Of a DNA stretch of 64,000 nt, positions 28,450 to 39,840 are shown piece after piece. The position numbers and the translations under genes were made by a program. The notes under the pieces are model-generated. The model worked only from the letters and a program-made list of their open reading frames with translations, searched no databases and was not told where the DNA came from. Within the stretch, counting starts at the first letter, position 1. Each line of letters starts with the position of its first letter. The stretch comes from Sphingomonas folli (GTDB lineage: Bacteria; Pseudomonadota; Alphaproteobacteria; Sphingomonadales; Sphingomonadaceae), in NCBI RefSeq assembly GCF_019429525.1, contig NZ_JAHXZL010000001.1, positions 186,001 to 250,000 of the forward strand, in the 5' to 3' direction.

Positions 28450-29036
28450 GCCGCTGGCGTGAGACGCCGCGGCTGGTGGGCCAGCACGTGGTGCTCCGCC
28501 CGCTCACCCCGGGCGACGCGCCCGCGCTCGCCGCGGCGGCGGGGGACGGCGACCTGACCGAGCTGTTCTTCGCCAACGTCTCCGGCCTGACCGACCCGGA
28601 CGCCTTCGTCGCCGCCGCGCTGCGCGAGCGCGACTTCGGGCGTGCGCTGCCGTTCGTGGTGGAGAGGCCTGACGGCGGGGTCGTCGGGCTCACCCGCTTC
28701 ATGCGGATGAGCGAGGCGCATCGCCGCGTCGAGATCGGCGGCACCTTCTACGCGCGCTCGGTGCAGCGCACCGGAGTCAATACCGAGGCCAAGCTGCTGC
28801 TGCTGGGCCACGCCTTCGACGCGCTCGGCTGTCAGGTGGTGCAGATCCGCACCGACTGGTTCAACAAGCGCTCGCAGGCCGCGATCGAGCGGCTCGGCGC
28901 CAAGCGCGACGGGGTGCTGCGCTCGCACCAACTGTTCAACGGGCGGGTGCGCGACCTGGTGGTCTACTCGATCATCGCGAGCGAGTGGCCGGGGGTGCGG
29001 ACCAACATCGAGTTCCTGCTGCGGAGGCACGGATGA
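28446..29036 (+). CDS. GNAT-family acetyltransferase (RimJ/RimL-like)
   Basis: A 196-residue GCN5-type N-acyltransferase of the RimJ/RimL branch: [20 protein letters not shown] (residues 10-29), [20 protein letters not shown] (about 79-98), and the acetyl-CoA region [20 protein letters not shown] with [20 protein letters not shown] (about 115-155). These proteins acetylate N-terminal amines of proteins or small molecules; the target is unknown. The GTG start overlaps the lolD stop, and the stop overlaps the gpx ATG. Confidence 0.88.
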   Translation: MSRWRETPRLVGQHVVLRPLTPGDAPALAAAAGDGDLTELFFANVSGLTDPDAFVAAALRERDFGRALPFVVERPDGGVVGLTRFMRMSEAHRRVEIGGTFYARSVQRTGVNTEAKLLLLGHAFDALGCQVVQIRTDWFNKRSQAAIERLGAKRDGVLRSHQLFNGRVRDLVVYSIIASEWPGVRTNIEFLLRRHG

Positions 29037-29512
29037 GCCCGATCACCGATCTGAGCGTCCGCACCGCCACGGGCGGCGAGACGTCGCTCGCCGACTGCGC
29101 CGGCAAGGTGCTGCTGGTCGTCAACACCGCGTCCAAGTGCGGGTTCACGCCGCAATATGCCGGGCTCGAGGAACTCCATCGCACCTACGCCGAACGCGGC
29201 CTGGCGGTGCTGGGCTTCCCGTGCAACCAGTTCGGCGCGCAGGAGCCCGGCGACGCTGACGAGATCGCGACCTTCTGCTCGACCAGCTACGACGTGACCT
29301 TCCCGGTGTTCGCCAAGGTCGAGGTCAACGGACCGGGCGCCGACCCGCTGTTCGAGCGGCTCAAGCGCGCCGCGCCTGGGCTGCTCGGCTCGCGCGCGAT
29401 CAAGTGGAACTTCACCAAGTTCTTGGTCGCGCGCGACGGTCAGACGGTGCGCCGCTATGCCCCCACGACCGCGCCCGAGGCGCTGCGAGCCGACATCGAG
29501 GCGCTGTTGTAG
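29033..29512 (+). CDS. Glutathione peroxidase (thiol type)
   Basis: Reduces hydroperoxides; 159 residues. The peroxidatic residue is Cys, not selenocysteine, in VNTASKCGFTPQYAGLEELH (about residues 30-49). Gln and Trp of the catalytic set appear in GFPCNQFGAQEPG (about 64-76) and IKWNFTKFLVARDG (about 122-135). The short form without the extra dimer loop usually works with thioredoxin. ATG 29033 overlaps the GNAT stop (ATGA). A palindromic element begins 46 bases after the stop. Confidence 0.94.
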   Translation: MSPITDLSVRTATGGETSLADCAGKVLLVVNTASKCGFTPQYAGLEELHRTYAERGLAVLGFPCNQFGAQEPGDADEIATFCSTSYDVTFPVFAKVEVNGPGADPLFERLKRAAPGLLGSRAIKWNFTKFLVARDGQTVRRYAPTTAPEALRADIEALL

Positions 29513-29557
29513 CGGAGGACCGGGGTTGGAAGATGGCGGGCTTCCCCATCGACTTGG

Positions 29558-29653
29558 CGTCATCCTGAACTCGTTTCAGGATCCACCGCGCCGCCCACTC
29601 AAGTGCCACGACGTCCGCGGGACCGTAGATCCTGAGACAAGCTCAGGATGACG
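29558..29653. repeat. 96-bp palindromic element, copy 5
   Basis: The left arm is ATCCTGAA-CTCGT-TTCAGGAT and the right arm ATCCTGAG-ACAAG-CTCAGGAT, both 8-bp perfect stems. The stem sequence is CTGAA/CTGAG-type, unlike copies 1-4, but pairing and overall 96-bp length are kept. It lies between the convergent gpx and hdeD-like genes. Confidence 0.86.
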
Positions 29654-29708
29654 GCAGGAGCGGGAGCGACGTTGCCGGCGCGATCCCTCTCCACCTCACC
29701 ACGCCCCC

Positions 29709-30287
29709 TCACTGCTGCACCATCTCCTCCGGCATCGCGAAGGCACTCGCGCCGCTGCGGTGGTCGCTCGCCGCGGCGATCGCGGTCACCCCGCCGAAGA
29801 GGAAGCTGATCCCCAGCACGTAGCCCGGCAGCGTCAGCGCCGACCACGGCACCGTGAACAGGATGAACAGCGCGAGCATCAGATTGATCGCACCCAGCAC
29901 GATCATCATCACCCGGCGGCGCCGCATCCGCGTGCCCGCGACGATCTCCAGCACGCCGCGCACGCCGAGCCACACCGCCACCATCAGCGTCAGCGACACC
30001 GCGCCCGTCACCGGCTCGAAGACCATGATCGCGCCGACCACCACCGACAGCACGCCGAACAGCAGCGCGTAGATCCGACTCTCGCTGCCATGGCCGAACA
30101 CGCCCGCCGCGATCGAGAAGACGCCCGAGACGAAGAACAGCGTGCCGATCACCACCGTCGCGGCGTAGGTCGCCACATAGGGCCAGATCATCGCCGCGAC
30201 GCCGACCAGGACCGAGACCACGCCATAGGCCATGATCCAGCCCCACCCCGCACCCATCGCGCGCGGCGCACCCCTGAGATCGCTCAT
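29709..30287 (-). CDS. HdeD-family membrane protein (DUF308)
   Basis: Polytopic protein of 192 residues with six hydrophobic helices arranged as three repeated pairs, each starting with a turn such as GVSVLVGVAAMIWP or GVLSVVVGAIMVF and ending with LxGVRGVLEI-type sequence. In Escherichia coli HdeD contributes to acid resistance at high cell density; the role here is unknown. The start is ATG 30287, which has a strong GGAGG. The gene is convergent with gpx and divergent from dnaE, with about 100 bases between the two starts. Confidence 0.88.
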   Translation of the reverse strand: MSDLRGAPRAMGAGWGWIMAYGVVSVLVGVAAMIWPYVATYAATVVIGTLFFVSGVFSIAAGVFGHGSESRIYALLFGVLSVVVGAIMVFEPVTGAVSLTLMVAVWLGVRGVLEIVAGTRMRRRRVMMIVLGAINLMLALFILFTVPWSALTLPGYVLGISFLFGGVTAIAAASDHRSGASAFAMPEEMVQQ

Positions 30288-30388
30288 GTCCGTCCTCCTG
30301 CTGCGCTGGCGAACGGGCCGGCGCTGGCGCGGTTCCGGCGGTCGCGCGGGCGCTGGTCGAATCGGGTCGGGAGGCTTAGCTAGGAGCG

Positions 30389-33866
<3,478 letters not shown>

Positions 33867-33883
<17 letters not shown>

Positions 33884-34418
33884 TCCCGGCGACGTAGAGC
33901 GCCAGCACCGCGCTGACCTGCGCCGGCGGCGCGTCGACGCGCGAGTCGAGCGCGAGCGTGGCGAGGCCGTGGACGATCGCCCAGCACCCGAGCGTCGCGT
34001 CGGCCGCGTCGCGCCCCGCCAGCGCGGCGACGCGGTCGGCGAGGATGGCGAAGGCGGGGGCGTTCTCGCGCGTCTTCTCGGGCGCGGGATCGCCCTCCGT
34101 CGGGCGGGCGAACATCAGCCGGAACAGCGCGGGGCGCGCGCGGGCGAAGGCGACATAGGCGCGGCCCTGCGCGACCAGCCGCTCGGCGTCGCTGCCGCTG
34201 GCGTCCGCCGCGGCCAGCTCGGCCGCCAAGGTCGCGAAGCCGCGCTCGGCCACCGCGGTCAGCAGCGCGGCCTTGTCGGCGAAATGGCGATAGGGCGCCA
34301 TCGCCGACACGCCCGCCGCCCGTGCCAGCGCGCGAATGCCCGGCTCGCTCTCGCCCGCCTCCAGCATCGCCTCGGCATGATCGAGCAGCTGATCGCGCAG
34401 GCTGGCGGGAACTTTCAC
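33867..34418 (-). CDS. TetR-family repressor (with C-terminal WHG domain)
   Basis: A 183-residue regulator. The helix-turn-helix spans residues 1-50: LRDQLLDHAEAMLEAGESEP, GIRALARAAGVSAMAPYRHF, ADKAALLTAVAERGF. The C-terminal ligand domain (RAYVAFARARPALFRLMFAR, then LGCWAIVHGLATLAL) is of the TetR_C/WHG kind. The start is taken as GTG 34418 (VKVPASLRDQ). It lies only two bases downstream of a perfect 42-bp operator-like palindrome, so no normal ribosome site is visible and the mRNA may be nearly leaderless. It is divergent from the DUF4188 gene, which it probably represses together with itself. Confidence 0.9.
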
Positions 34419-34420
34419 CT

Positions 34421-34462
34421 GTTTACACCGTACACACAGCAGAATATGTGTACGGTGTAAAC
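34421..34462. promoter_or_regulatory. Perfect 16-bp inverted repeat: likely TetR operator/promoter
   Basis: GTTTACACCGTACACA (34421-34436) and TGTGTACGGTGTAAAC (34447-34462) are exact reverse complements separated by 10 bases. On the plus strand TTTACA (34422-34427) and TATGTG (34445-34450), 17 bases apart, could be the -35 and -10 for the DUF4188 gene, whose ATG is 11 bases past the repeat. Confidence 0.8.
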
Positions 34463-34472
34463 GAAGGAGGCG

Positions 34473-34931
34473 ATGATGCAAGCCAAGGATGCGCGACGCG
34501 TGACGGTGGACGTGTCGGCCTGGCCCGACATGGTGGTGGTGCTGCTCGGCTTCCGCGTCGGCGCGGTGCGGGGGCTGCCCTCTTTCCTGTCGATCGGTCG
34601 CGGGCTGGCCGCGATCAAGCGGTCGCCGCCCGACGGACTGCTCTACAGCCAGACCGGGCTCTATGCCTGGAACCACGTCGGCATCCGGCAATATTGGCGC
34701 GACCTGGAGAGTCTGGAGGCGTTCACCCGCTCCGACCCGCACAGCGGCTGGTGGCGCACCTTCCTCGCCGACCGTCACGGCAACGGCTTCTGGCACGAGG
34801 CTTTCTCGGCGCGCGGCGGGATGGAGGCGATCTACGTCGACATGCCGGAGCCGCCGGGGCTCGGCGCCTTCGCACCCGCGGTCGCCGCGCAGGGGCTGCT
34901 GCTGTCGAGCCGGGGGCGGCTCGGGCGGTAG
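34473..34931 (+). CDS. DUF4188 protein (af470-like monooxygenase family)
   Basis: A 152-residue protein with the DUF4188 pattern: DMVVVLLGFRVGAVRGLPSF (about residues 18-37), SQTGLYAWNHVGIRQYWRDL (about 59-78), then SLEAFTRSDPHSGWWRTFLA, GNGFWHEAFSARGGMEAIYV and MPEPPGLGAF. The fold is a dimeric alpha-beta barrel of the heme-degrading/monooxygenase-like type. The namesake relative is an oxygenase in fungal fumagillin synthesis, but bacterial functions are unknown. The ATG at 34473 has GAAGGAGG directly before it. Control by the adjacent TetR suggests a response to a toxic small molecule. Alternative start ATG 34476 is equally close. Confidence 0.8.
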   Translation: MMQAKDARRVTVDVSAWPDMVVVLLGFRVGAVRGLPSFLSIGRGLAAIKRSPPDGLLYSQTGLYAWNHVGIRQYWRDLESLEAFTRSDPHSGWWRTFLADRHGNGFWHEAFSARGGMEAIYVDMPEPPGLGAFAPAVAAQGLLLSSRGRLGR

Positions 34932-34956
34932 AAGGTCGCGATGGCAGACGCCACCG

Positions 34957-35032
34957 TGCGTCGGCGAACGCCGGAGCCTTGGGGCGGGAGGGTGGCGTGC
35001 TTGGCGCTGGCCTCCCGCTCGCGCGGAGCACG
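34957..35032 (+). repeat. Second dispersed repeat family, copy 2 (about 76 bp)
   Basis: It begins CGTCGGCGAACGCCGGAGC and ends CGCGCGGAGCACG, with GGCGGGAGGG and TTGGCGCTGG inside. It aligns with the minus strand of 15379-15455. It lies between the convergent DUF4188 and radical-SAM genes, a gap of about 200 bases with nothing else recognisable. Confidence 0.55.
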
Positions 35033-35133
35033 CCGGTTCAGACGTGCCGGATCACGTGCAAGCGGCAAACGGTGGCAGCTTCCACTCTCTGAAGCCCACT
35101 CCGAAATCGGGTCCGGCCTGACGAACGTGACAA

Positions 35134-36216
35134 TCAGAACAACTCCCCCTGTGCCGCCGCCGGTGCGCGGAAGAGGTCGCAGCGCAGGTCGAGCCGGCGC
35201 CGCTCGTCGCTGAACCCGTGGCGCGCACGCGCGATGCGGAAGCGCGTCCGCAGCAGCTCGGCCCAGGGCCCCTGGCCGCGCATCCGCTCGCCGAAGCGCG
35301 GATCATTGTCCCTGCCGCCGCGGAGGCTCTGGATGATCGCCATCACCTTGGCGGCGCGTTCGGGATAATGTTCGTCGAGCCAGGCGCGGAACAGCGGTGC
35401 CACCTCCCAGGGCAGCCGTACCGGGATGTACGAGACGCCGAGCGCGCCCGCGGCGGCGCTGGCGGCGACCACCGCCTCCACCTCCTCGTCGGTGATCGCC
35501 GGGATCACGGGCGCCATGTTGACATAGGTCGGCACGCCGGCGTCGCTGAGCCGCCGCACCGCGGCGAGCCGGCGCGCCGCCGCGGGCGCACGCGGCTCGA
35601 CGGTCATCGCCACGCGCGGGTCTAGCGAGGTGACCGAGATCGCCACCGCGACGAGGCCCTTCGCCGCCATCGGCGCGAGGAGGTCGAGGTCGCGCACGAC
35701 GCGGTCGGACTTGGTGGTGATCACCAGCGGGTGGTCGCAGGCGGCGAGCACCTCGATCACCTCGCGCGTGACGCGCCACTCGCGCTCGATCGGCTGATAG
35801 GGGTCGGTGTTGGTCCCCATCGCGATCGGCGCGCAGCGATAATCGCGCCTGCCGAGCTCGGCGCGGAGCAGCGCGGCGGCGTCGGGCTTGGCGAAGAGCT
35901 TGGTCTCGAAGTCGAGCCCGGGCGAGAGATCGTGGAAGGCGTGGCTCGGTCGCACGAAACAATAGATGCAGCCGTGCTCGCAGCCGCGATAGGGATTGAT
36001 CGAGCGGTCGAACGGCACGTCGGGCGACTGGTTGCGCGTGATGATCGTGCGCGCGCGCTCGACCGTGACGCTGGTGCGCGCCGGGGCGGGGGCGCCGTCG
36101 ATCGCCTCGCGCGAGTCGAGCCAGTCGCCGTCCTCCTCGGCCTGCGGCAGGGTGAAACGCGTGCTCGCCGCGTTCAGCGTGGCACCCCGGACGGCTCTGG
36201 GCTTGCGATCGGCCAT
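35134..36216 (-). CDS. Radical SAM protein, PA0069/SplB-like family
   Basis: A 360-residue radical-SAM enzyme. The cluster-binding CxxxCxxC motif is GCEHGCIYCFVRPSHAF (about residues 78-94). Upstream RNQSPDVPFDRSINPYRGCE and downstream GTNTDPYQPIEREWRVTREV and VITTKSDRVVRDLDLL are the hallmarks of the PA0069 family, related to spore photoproduct lyase. Its reaction is not established; DNA photolesion repair has been proposed only from the SplB relationship. An intact LexA box 25-40 bases upstream of the ATG supports a DNA-damage role. It is divergent from the VOC gene. Confidence 0.9.
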   Translation of the reverse strand: MADRKPRAVRGATLNAASTRFTLPQAEEDGDWLDSREAIDGAPAPARTSVTVERARTIITRNQSPDVPFDRSINPYRGCEHGCIYCFVRPSHAFHDLSPGLDFETKLFAKPDAAALLRAELGRRDYRCAPIAMGTNTDPYQPIEREWRVTREVIEVLAACDHPLVITTKSDRVVRDLDLLAPMAAKGLVAVAISVTSLDPRVAMTVEPRAPAAARRLAAVRRLSDAGVPTYVNMAPVIPAITDEEVEAVVAASAAAGALGVSYIPVRLPWEVAPLFRAWLDEHYPERAAKVMAIIQSLRGGRDNDPRFGERMRGQGPWAELLRTRFRIARARHGFSDERRRLDLRCDLFRAPAAAQGELF

Positions 36217-36240
36217 TGCGCCAACCTAGCTCAAGGATTA

Positions 36241-36255
36241 GAACATAGCAAGAAC
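36241..36255 (-). promoter_or_regulatory. LexA (SOS) box before the radical-SAM gene
   Basis: On the plus strand GAAC-ATAGCAA-GAAC; read on the minus strand GTTC-TTGCTAT-GTTC, a perfect match to the alphaproteobacterial LexA consensus GTTCN7GTTC. It is 25 bases upstream of the radical-SAM ATG and 16 bases upstream of the VOC ATG. Confidence 0.75.
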
Positions 36256-36270
36256 AGAAGGAGAGACCTT

Positions 36271-36606
36271 ATGTCACGGCTCAACTATCTGGAACTGCCG
36301 GTCGCGGACACGACGCGCGCCAAGGCCTTCTACGGCGCGGCGTTCGGCTGGTCCTTCGCCGACTACGGCCCGACCTATGCGGCGACCACCAGCGGCGACA
36401 CCGACGTGGGTTTCCAGGCCGACCCGGCGGAGTCGACCGTGGCGGCGCTGCCGGTGATCGCGGTCGACGACCTCGAGACGGCGCTGGAGGCTGTCACGGC
36501 GGCGGGGGGACACGTCACCCGGCCGATCTTCGCCTTTCCCGGCGGGCGCCGCTTCCATTTCACCGATCCCGACGGTCACGAGCTCGCCGCCGTGGTCGCG
36601 GGCTGA
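36271..36606 (+). CDS. VOC-family (glyoxalase/bleomycin resistance-like) protein
   Basis: A single-domain vicinal-oxygen-chelate protein of 111 residues: LNYLELPVADTTRAKAFYGA (residues 4-23), FGWSFADYGPTY, VDDLETALEAVTAAGGHVTR (about 70-89) and FHFTDPDGHELAAV (about 95-108). The last block supplies the usual Glu metal ligand, but several positions of a full metal site are not evident, as is common in this subgroup. ATG 36271 follows AGGAGAG. It shares its upstream region, including the LexA box, with the divergent radical-SAM gene. Confidence 0.88.
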   Translation: MSRLNYLELPVADTTRAKAFYGAAFGWSFADYGPTYAATTSGDTDVGFQADPAESTVAALPVIAVDDLETALEAVTAAGGHVTRPIFAFPGGRRFHFTDPDGHELAAVVAG

Positions 36607-36626
36607 GGTCGCGTGTCGGGTGCGGC

Positions 36627-37154
36627 TCAGCGCTCGGTGAGCCGCGGCATCAGCTCGACGAAGTTGCAGGGACGATGGCGGATGTCGAGCTGGCTGGCCA
36701 GGATGCCGTCCCACGCGTCCTTGACCGCGCCGGTGGAGCCGGGCAGCGCGAAGACATAGGTGCCGCGCGCGACACAGGCGCAGGCGCGGCTCTGCACCGT
36801 CGAGGTGCCGATCGTCTGGAAGCTCAGCCAGCGGAACAGCTCGCCGAAGCCGGGGATCATCTTGTCGGCGACCCGCTCGATCGCCTCGGGGGTGACGTCA
36901 CGCCCGGTCACGCCGGTGCCACCGGTGGTGATGACGCAGTCCACGCCCTCGTCGTCGATCCAGCGGTGGAGCTGCGCCACGATCGAGTCGACGTCGTCGC
37001 GCAGGATCGCGCGCTCGGCGAGCACGTGCCCGGCCTCGCTGAGCCGCGCCACCAGCGCGTCGCCCGAGCGGTCCTCTGCCAGCCCGCGCGTGTCGGAGAC
37101 GGTCAGCACCGCGATGCGCACCGGGACGAAGGTGCGCGTGAGGTCGAGACTCAT
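36627..37154 (-). CDS. moaB: Molybdenum cofactor biosynthesis protein MoaB
   Basis: MoaB/Mog-type protein of 175 residues. Motifs are [20 protein letters not shown] (about 12-31), [20 protein letters not shown] (about 72-91, the molybdopterin-binding GGTG loop) and [18 protein letters not shown] (about 133-150). It adenylylates molybdopterin or a related step. ATG 37154 overlaps the stop of the lytic transglycosylase gene (ATGA), so it is the last gene of a three-gene minus-strand operon. A molybdenum enzyme (paoABC type) is encoded about 15 kb away. Confidence 0.93.
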   Translation of the reverse strand: MSLDLTRTFVPVRIAVLTVSDTRGLAEDRSGDALVARLSEAGHVLAERAILRDDVDSIVAQLHRWIDDEGVDCVITTGGTGVTGRDVTPEAIERVADKMIPGFGELFRWLSFQTIGTSTVQSRACACVARGTYVFALPGSTGAVKDAWDGILASQLDIRHRPCNFVELMPRLTER

Positions 37155-38971
37155 CGCTCGGCGTGGGTCGTCGACTGCGCCGCGACCGTGCCGTTGATCG
37201 CGATCGCGGTCACCGGCGCCGAGGTCATCCGCACCGCGCTGTCGCCGGGCAGGCCGGGGAAGCGCGGCCACATGCCCTGCGCCAGCGCGACGCGGCTGGG
37301 GCTCTTCGCCTTGCCGCCGAGCGACTCATACATCCAATAGTTGCGCAGCACCGTCACGACATAGCCGCGCGTCTCCCAGTAAGGGATGCTCTCGATGTAG
37401 AGCAGCGGGTCACCGCCGTCGCGTACCAGCGCGTTCCACTCGCCGACGGGCTTGGGACCGGCGTTATAGGCCGCGATCACCTTGGGCAGCAGCCCGCCGG
37501 TGAGGCCCATGTCGCGCAGCTTCTCGATATGGCGCTGGCCGATGTCGATGTTGGTGGAGGGGCGGGCGAGCGCGTCCTGGTCGATCGCGACCCCGCGCTC
37601 GCGCATGTAATCGGTCGCCGCGGCGGGCATGATCTGCATGAGCCCGAACGCGCCCGCGGGGCTGCGCACCCGGTTGCGGAAACCCGATTCCTGCAGCGTG
37701 TGCGCGTAGACCAGCGCCTTGTCGATACGCCAGCCGGTGTCGGGCGTCCAATTGGGCATCGGGTAGCGCGTGTCGGCGGTCGCGGTCGCGCCCTGCGGCA
37801 TGTTGTGCGCCAGCCACACGGTGGTCGCGGGCAGGTCGAGCGTCTCGCTGATATGGACGAGGCTGGCGAACTCGGCCGGGTCGCCGATCCGCGCCTGCTG
37901 GCGCACCACCGCGTCGGCGCGCTCGCCTTCGCCCAGCTCGGCGAGCGCGGCGGCGACGCGGACGTTCGGGCGCCGCTCGAGCCGCGCCCATTCCTCACTC
38001 ACCAGCTCGGGGCGAACGCGCTCGACCGGTAGCCCGAGCGACTGACGCGCGAGCAACCCGTAGAAGGTCTCCTTATATTGCGCCGCGGTCTTGAGCCGCG
38101 CCTCGACCCGGTCGGGTCGACCGCACGCCATATCCGAGCGCGCCGCCCAGTAGAGTGCGGTGGCGCGCAGGTCGGTGTCGGTCGCGCGCGCGGCGACATT
38201 CTCGAAATCGACCTGGGTCGCGGCACAATCGTGCTGGCGCCACGCCGAGAGCGCCTCGGTCCAGCGGCCGTGGAGCGCCCACTCGCCGCTGCCCGCCGCT
38301 GCCCTGGCCGCGAGCGCGCGTGCCTGCGGGTCGAGCCCCTGGAGAAAGTAGATCCAGGCGACGCGCGCCTGCCACTCGGTCGTCGCCTCGGGGGAGAGAC
38401 CGTCGGTCGACTCGAGCAGCGCCTGCGCCTCGGCACCCATGTCGGCCTTGACATAGGGCTGCATGCGCTGCGCGAGATCGGCGGCGACCTCGTCGCTGCG
38501 GGTGGCGCGGGCACGGACGCGCGCGGGCGCGCCGTCCTGCCAGATCAGCCGCTGCGCGCTCGGCAGCGCGGGGAGGTCGGCGAAGCCACGCGCGCTCGCC
38601 AGCCGCATCAGCGCCTCCGCCTGGGGTAGCTCGGGCGCCTCGGCGATCAGCCGGGTCAGCGCCTCGTCGCCGACGCGCGGCGAGCCCTTGGCCAGCACCA
38701 GCTCGGCGCGGGCATAAGCGTGCAGCGGGCCGCTCGCCATCGTGTCGAGCGTGATCTGCGCGTCGCTCCAGCGCCCGTCGCGGATCGCGGCGAAGACCGC
38801 GCGATAGCCCGAGCGCTGCTCGGGGGTGAGCTGCGCCGGGATGCCGGCGGTGCGCGCGGTCGCGACCGTCACCGGCGGTGGCGGCGCCACAAGCACGGGA
38901 GACGCGAAGGCTGGCGCGGCGGCGACGACGAAGGCGGCGGTGGCGGCCAGCGCGGCGCGGCGGGGGCTCAT
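37151..38971 (-). CDS. slt: Soluble lytic murein transglycosylase
   Basis: Periplasmic peptidoglycan lytic transglycosylase of 606 residues. A signal peptide covers residues 1-23 (ends PAFAS). A long superhelical alpha-solenoid U-domain spans about 40-430. The catalytic GEWL-like domain is C-terminal, with the catalytic Glu in [20 protein letters not shown] (about 450-469), [12 protein letters not shown], and [14 protein letters not shown], followed by VIAAYNAGP. It starts at ATG 38971, overlapping the stop of the UDG-like gene, and overlaps moaB at its end. The gene symbol follows family resemblance. Confidence 0.93.
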   Translation of the reverse strand: MSPRRAALAATAAFVVAAAPAFASPVLVAPPPPVTVATARTAGIPAQLTPEQRSGYRAVFAAIRDGRWSDAQITLDTMASGPLHAYARAELVLAKGSPRVGDEALTRLIAEAPELPQAEALMRLASARGFADLPALPSAQRLIWQDGAPARVRARATRSDEVAADLAQRMQPYVKADMGAEAQALLESTDGLSPEATTEWQARVAWIYFLQGLDPQARALAARAAAGSGEWALHGRWTEALSAWRQHDCAATQVDFENVAARATDTDLRATALYWAARSDMACGRPDRVEARLKTAAQYKETFYGLLARQSLGLPVERVRPELVSEEWARLERRPNVRVAAALAELGEGERADAVVRQQARIGDPAEFASLVHISETLDLPATTVWLAHNMPQGATATADTRYPMPNWTPDTGWRIDKALVYAHTLQESGFRNRVRSPAGAFGLMQIMPAAATDYMRERGVAIDQDALARPSTNIDIGQRHIEKLRDMGLTGGLLPKVIAAYNAGPKPVGEWNALVRDGGDPLLYIESIPYWETRGYVVTVLRNYWMYESLGGKAKSPSRVALAQGMWPRFPGLPGDSAVRMTSAPVTAIAINGTVAAQSTTHAER

Positions 38972-39711
38972 GACGCGATCTCCCCGGTGAGCATCAACAG
39001 GTCCTTCCAGGTCTCGGCTTTGGCGGCGGGGCGATCCAACAGGAAGCGCGGGTGATGGGTCGCCACGACGTGCGTGATCCTGCCCTGCTTATGGTTAATC
39101 ATGTGCGTACGTCCCCGCGCGTCGGCGACGCTCATCGCCAGCAGCGCACGGCTCGCCGCATCGCCCATCGCCAGCAGCCGCTTCGGCGCCGCGAGCGCGA
39201 CGTGGTGGCGTGTGATCTCGCCGAGCCGGTCGGCGATGTCGCGCGGCACGCGGCCCGTCGTGGGGCGGCGCGCGCAGACCGAGGCGAGCGCGGTGTCCGC
39301 GCGCGAGCGACCGATCGCGGCGAGCATCCGATCGAACAGCCGCCCCGTCTCGCCTTCCAGCAGCGTCTCGCGGTCGTCGCGCTCGGGACAGTCGACGAGC
39401 ACCATCAGCTCGGCGTCCTGCGGCCCGCTCGCCGCGATCGCGACGCCGCCCCAACGCGCCTCGGGCGCCTCGTCGCCGAGCCGCCACGTCGCGAACGCCT
39501 CGCGCGTGTCGGGCAGGGAGGCCGGTTCGGGGGCAGGGGCCGACGCCGGCGCGGCGAGGGACCCGGCGAAGGCGAGCGGCGCGGCCGGCTCGACCGGCGC
39601 GAGCCAGTCGAACGGCGCGTCCCCGACGAGCACGTCGACCCCCGCATCGCGCCACCATTCGAGCGCGCTCGCGGCGAGTTTGGCCCAGTCGTGGTTCTGG
39701 TCTGCCCCCAT
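38968..39711 (-). CDS. Uracil-DNA-glycosylase-like protein (family 4-related, diverged)
   Basis: A 247-residue member of the UDG superfamily. The C-terminal half retains the fold pattern: TGRLFDRMLAAIGRSRADTA (about 123-142), APKRLLAMGDAASRALL and the second active-site motif THVVATHHPRFLLDRPAAKA (about 211-230). Motif 1 is eroded (VDCPERDD instead of GEAPGxxED), and the four iron-sulfur cysteines of family 4 are absent; only two Cys occur. Residues 30-90 are a Pro/Ala-rich linker. It may have changed function. It heads the operon with slt and moaB. TATGAT at 39718-39723 (minus) may be its -10, implying a very short leader. Confidence 0.78.
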   Translation of the reverse strand: MGADQNHDWAKLAASALEWWRDAGVDVLVGDAPFDWLAPVEPAAPLAFAGSLAAPASAPAPEPASLPDTREAFATWRLGDEAPEARWGGVAIAASGPQDAELMVLVDCPERDDRETLLEGETGRLFDRMLAAIGRSRADTALASVCARRPTTGRVPRDIADRLGEITRHHVALAAPKRLLAMGDAASRALLAMSVADARGRTHMINHKQGRITHVVATHHPRFLLDRPAAKAETWKDLLMLTGEIAS

Positions 39712-39730
39712 GGACGCATCATAGGATCGC

Positions 39731-39750
39731 AGTTGACGTGAGCGTCAACT
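39731..39750. promoter_or_regulatory. 20-bp palindrome before ETF-QO
   Basis: AGTTGACG-TGAG-CGTCAACT, perfect 8-bp arms, in the 129-base gap between the divergent UDG-like and ETF-QO genes, about 90 bases upstream of the ETF-QO start. The core TTGACGTnnnCGTCAA resembles sites reported for MerR-type regulators of acyl-CoA catabolism. The arms also contain TTGACG, a good -35 in both directions. Confidence 0.6.
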
Positions 39751-39840
39751 TTCTGGCACCGCCGGCCCGATCAGCCGTGGCGACGACACGACGAGTGCCC
39801 GCGAAGAGGCGGCGCCGGGTGCTCCTGAGGAGAAGATGAC

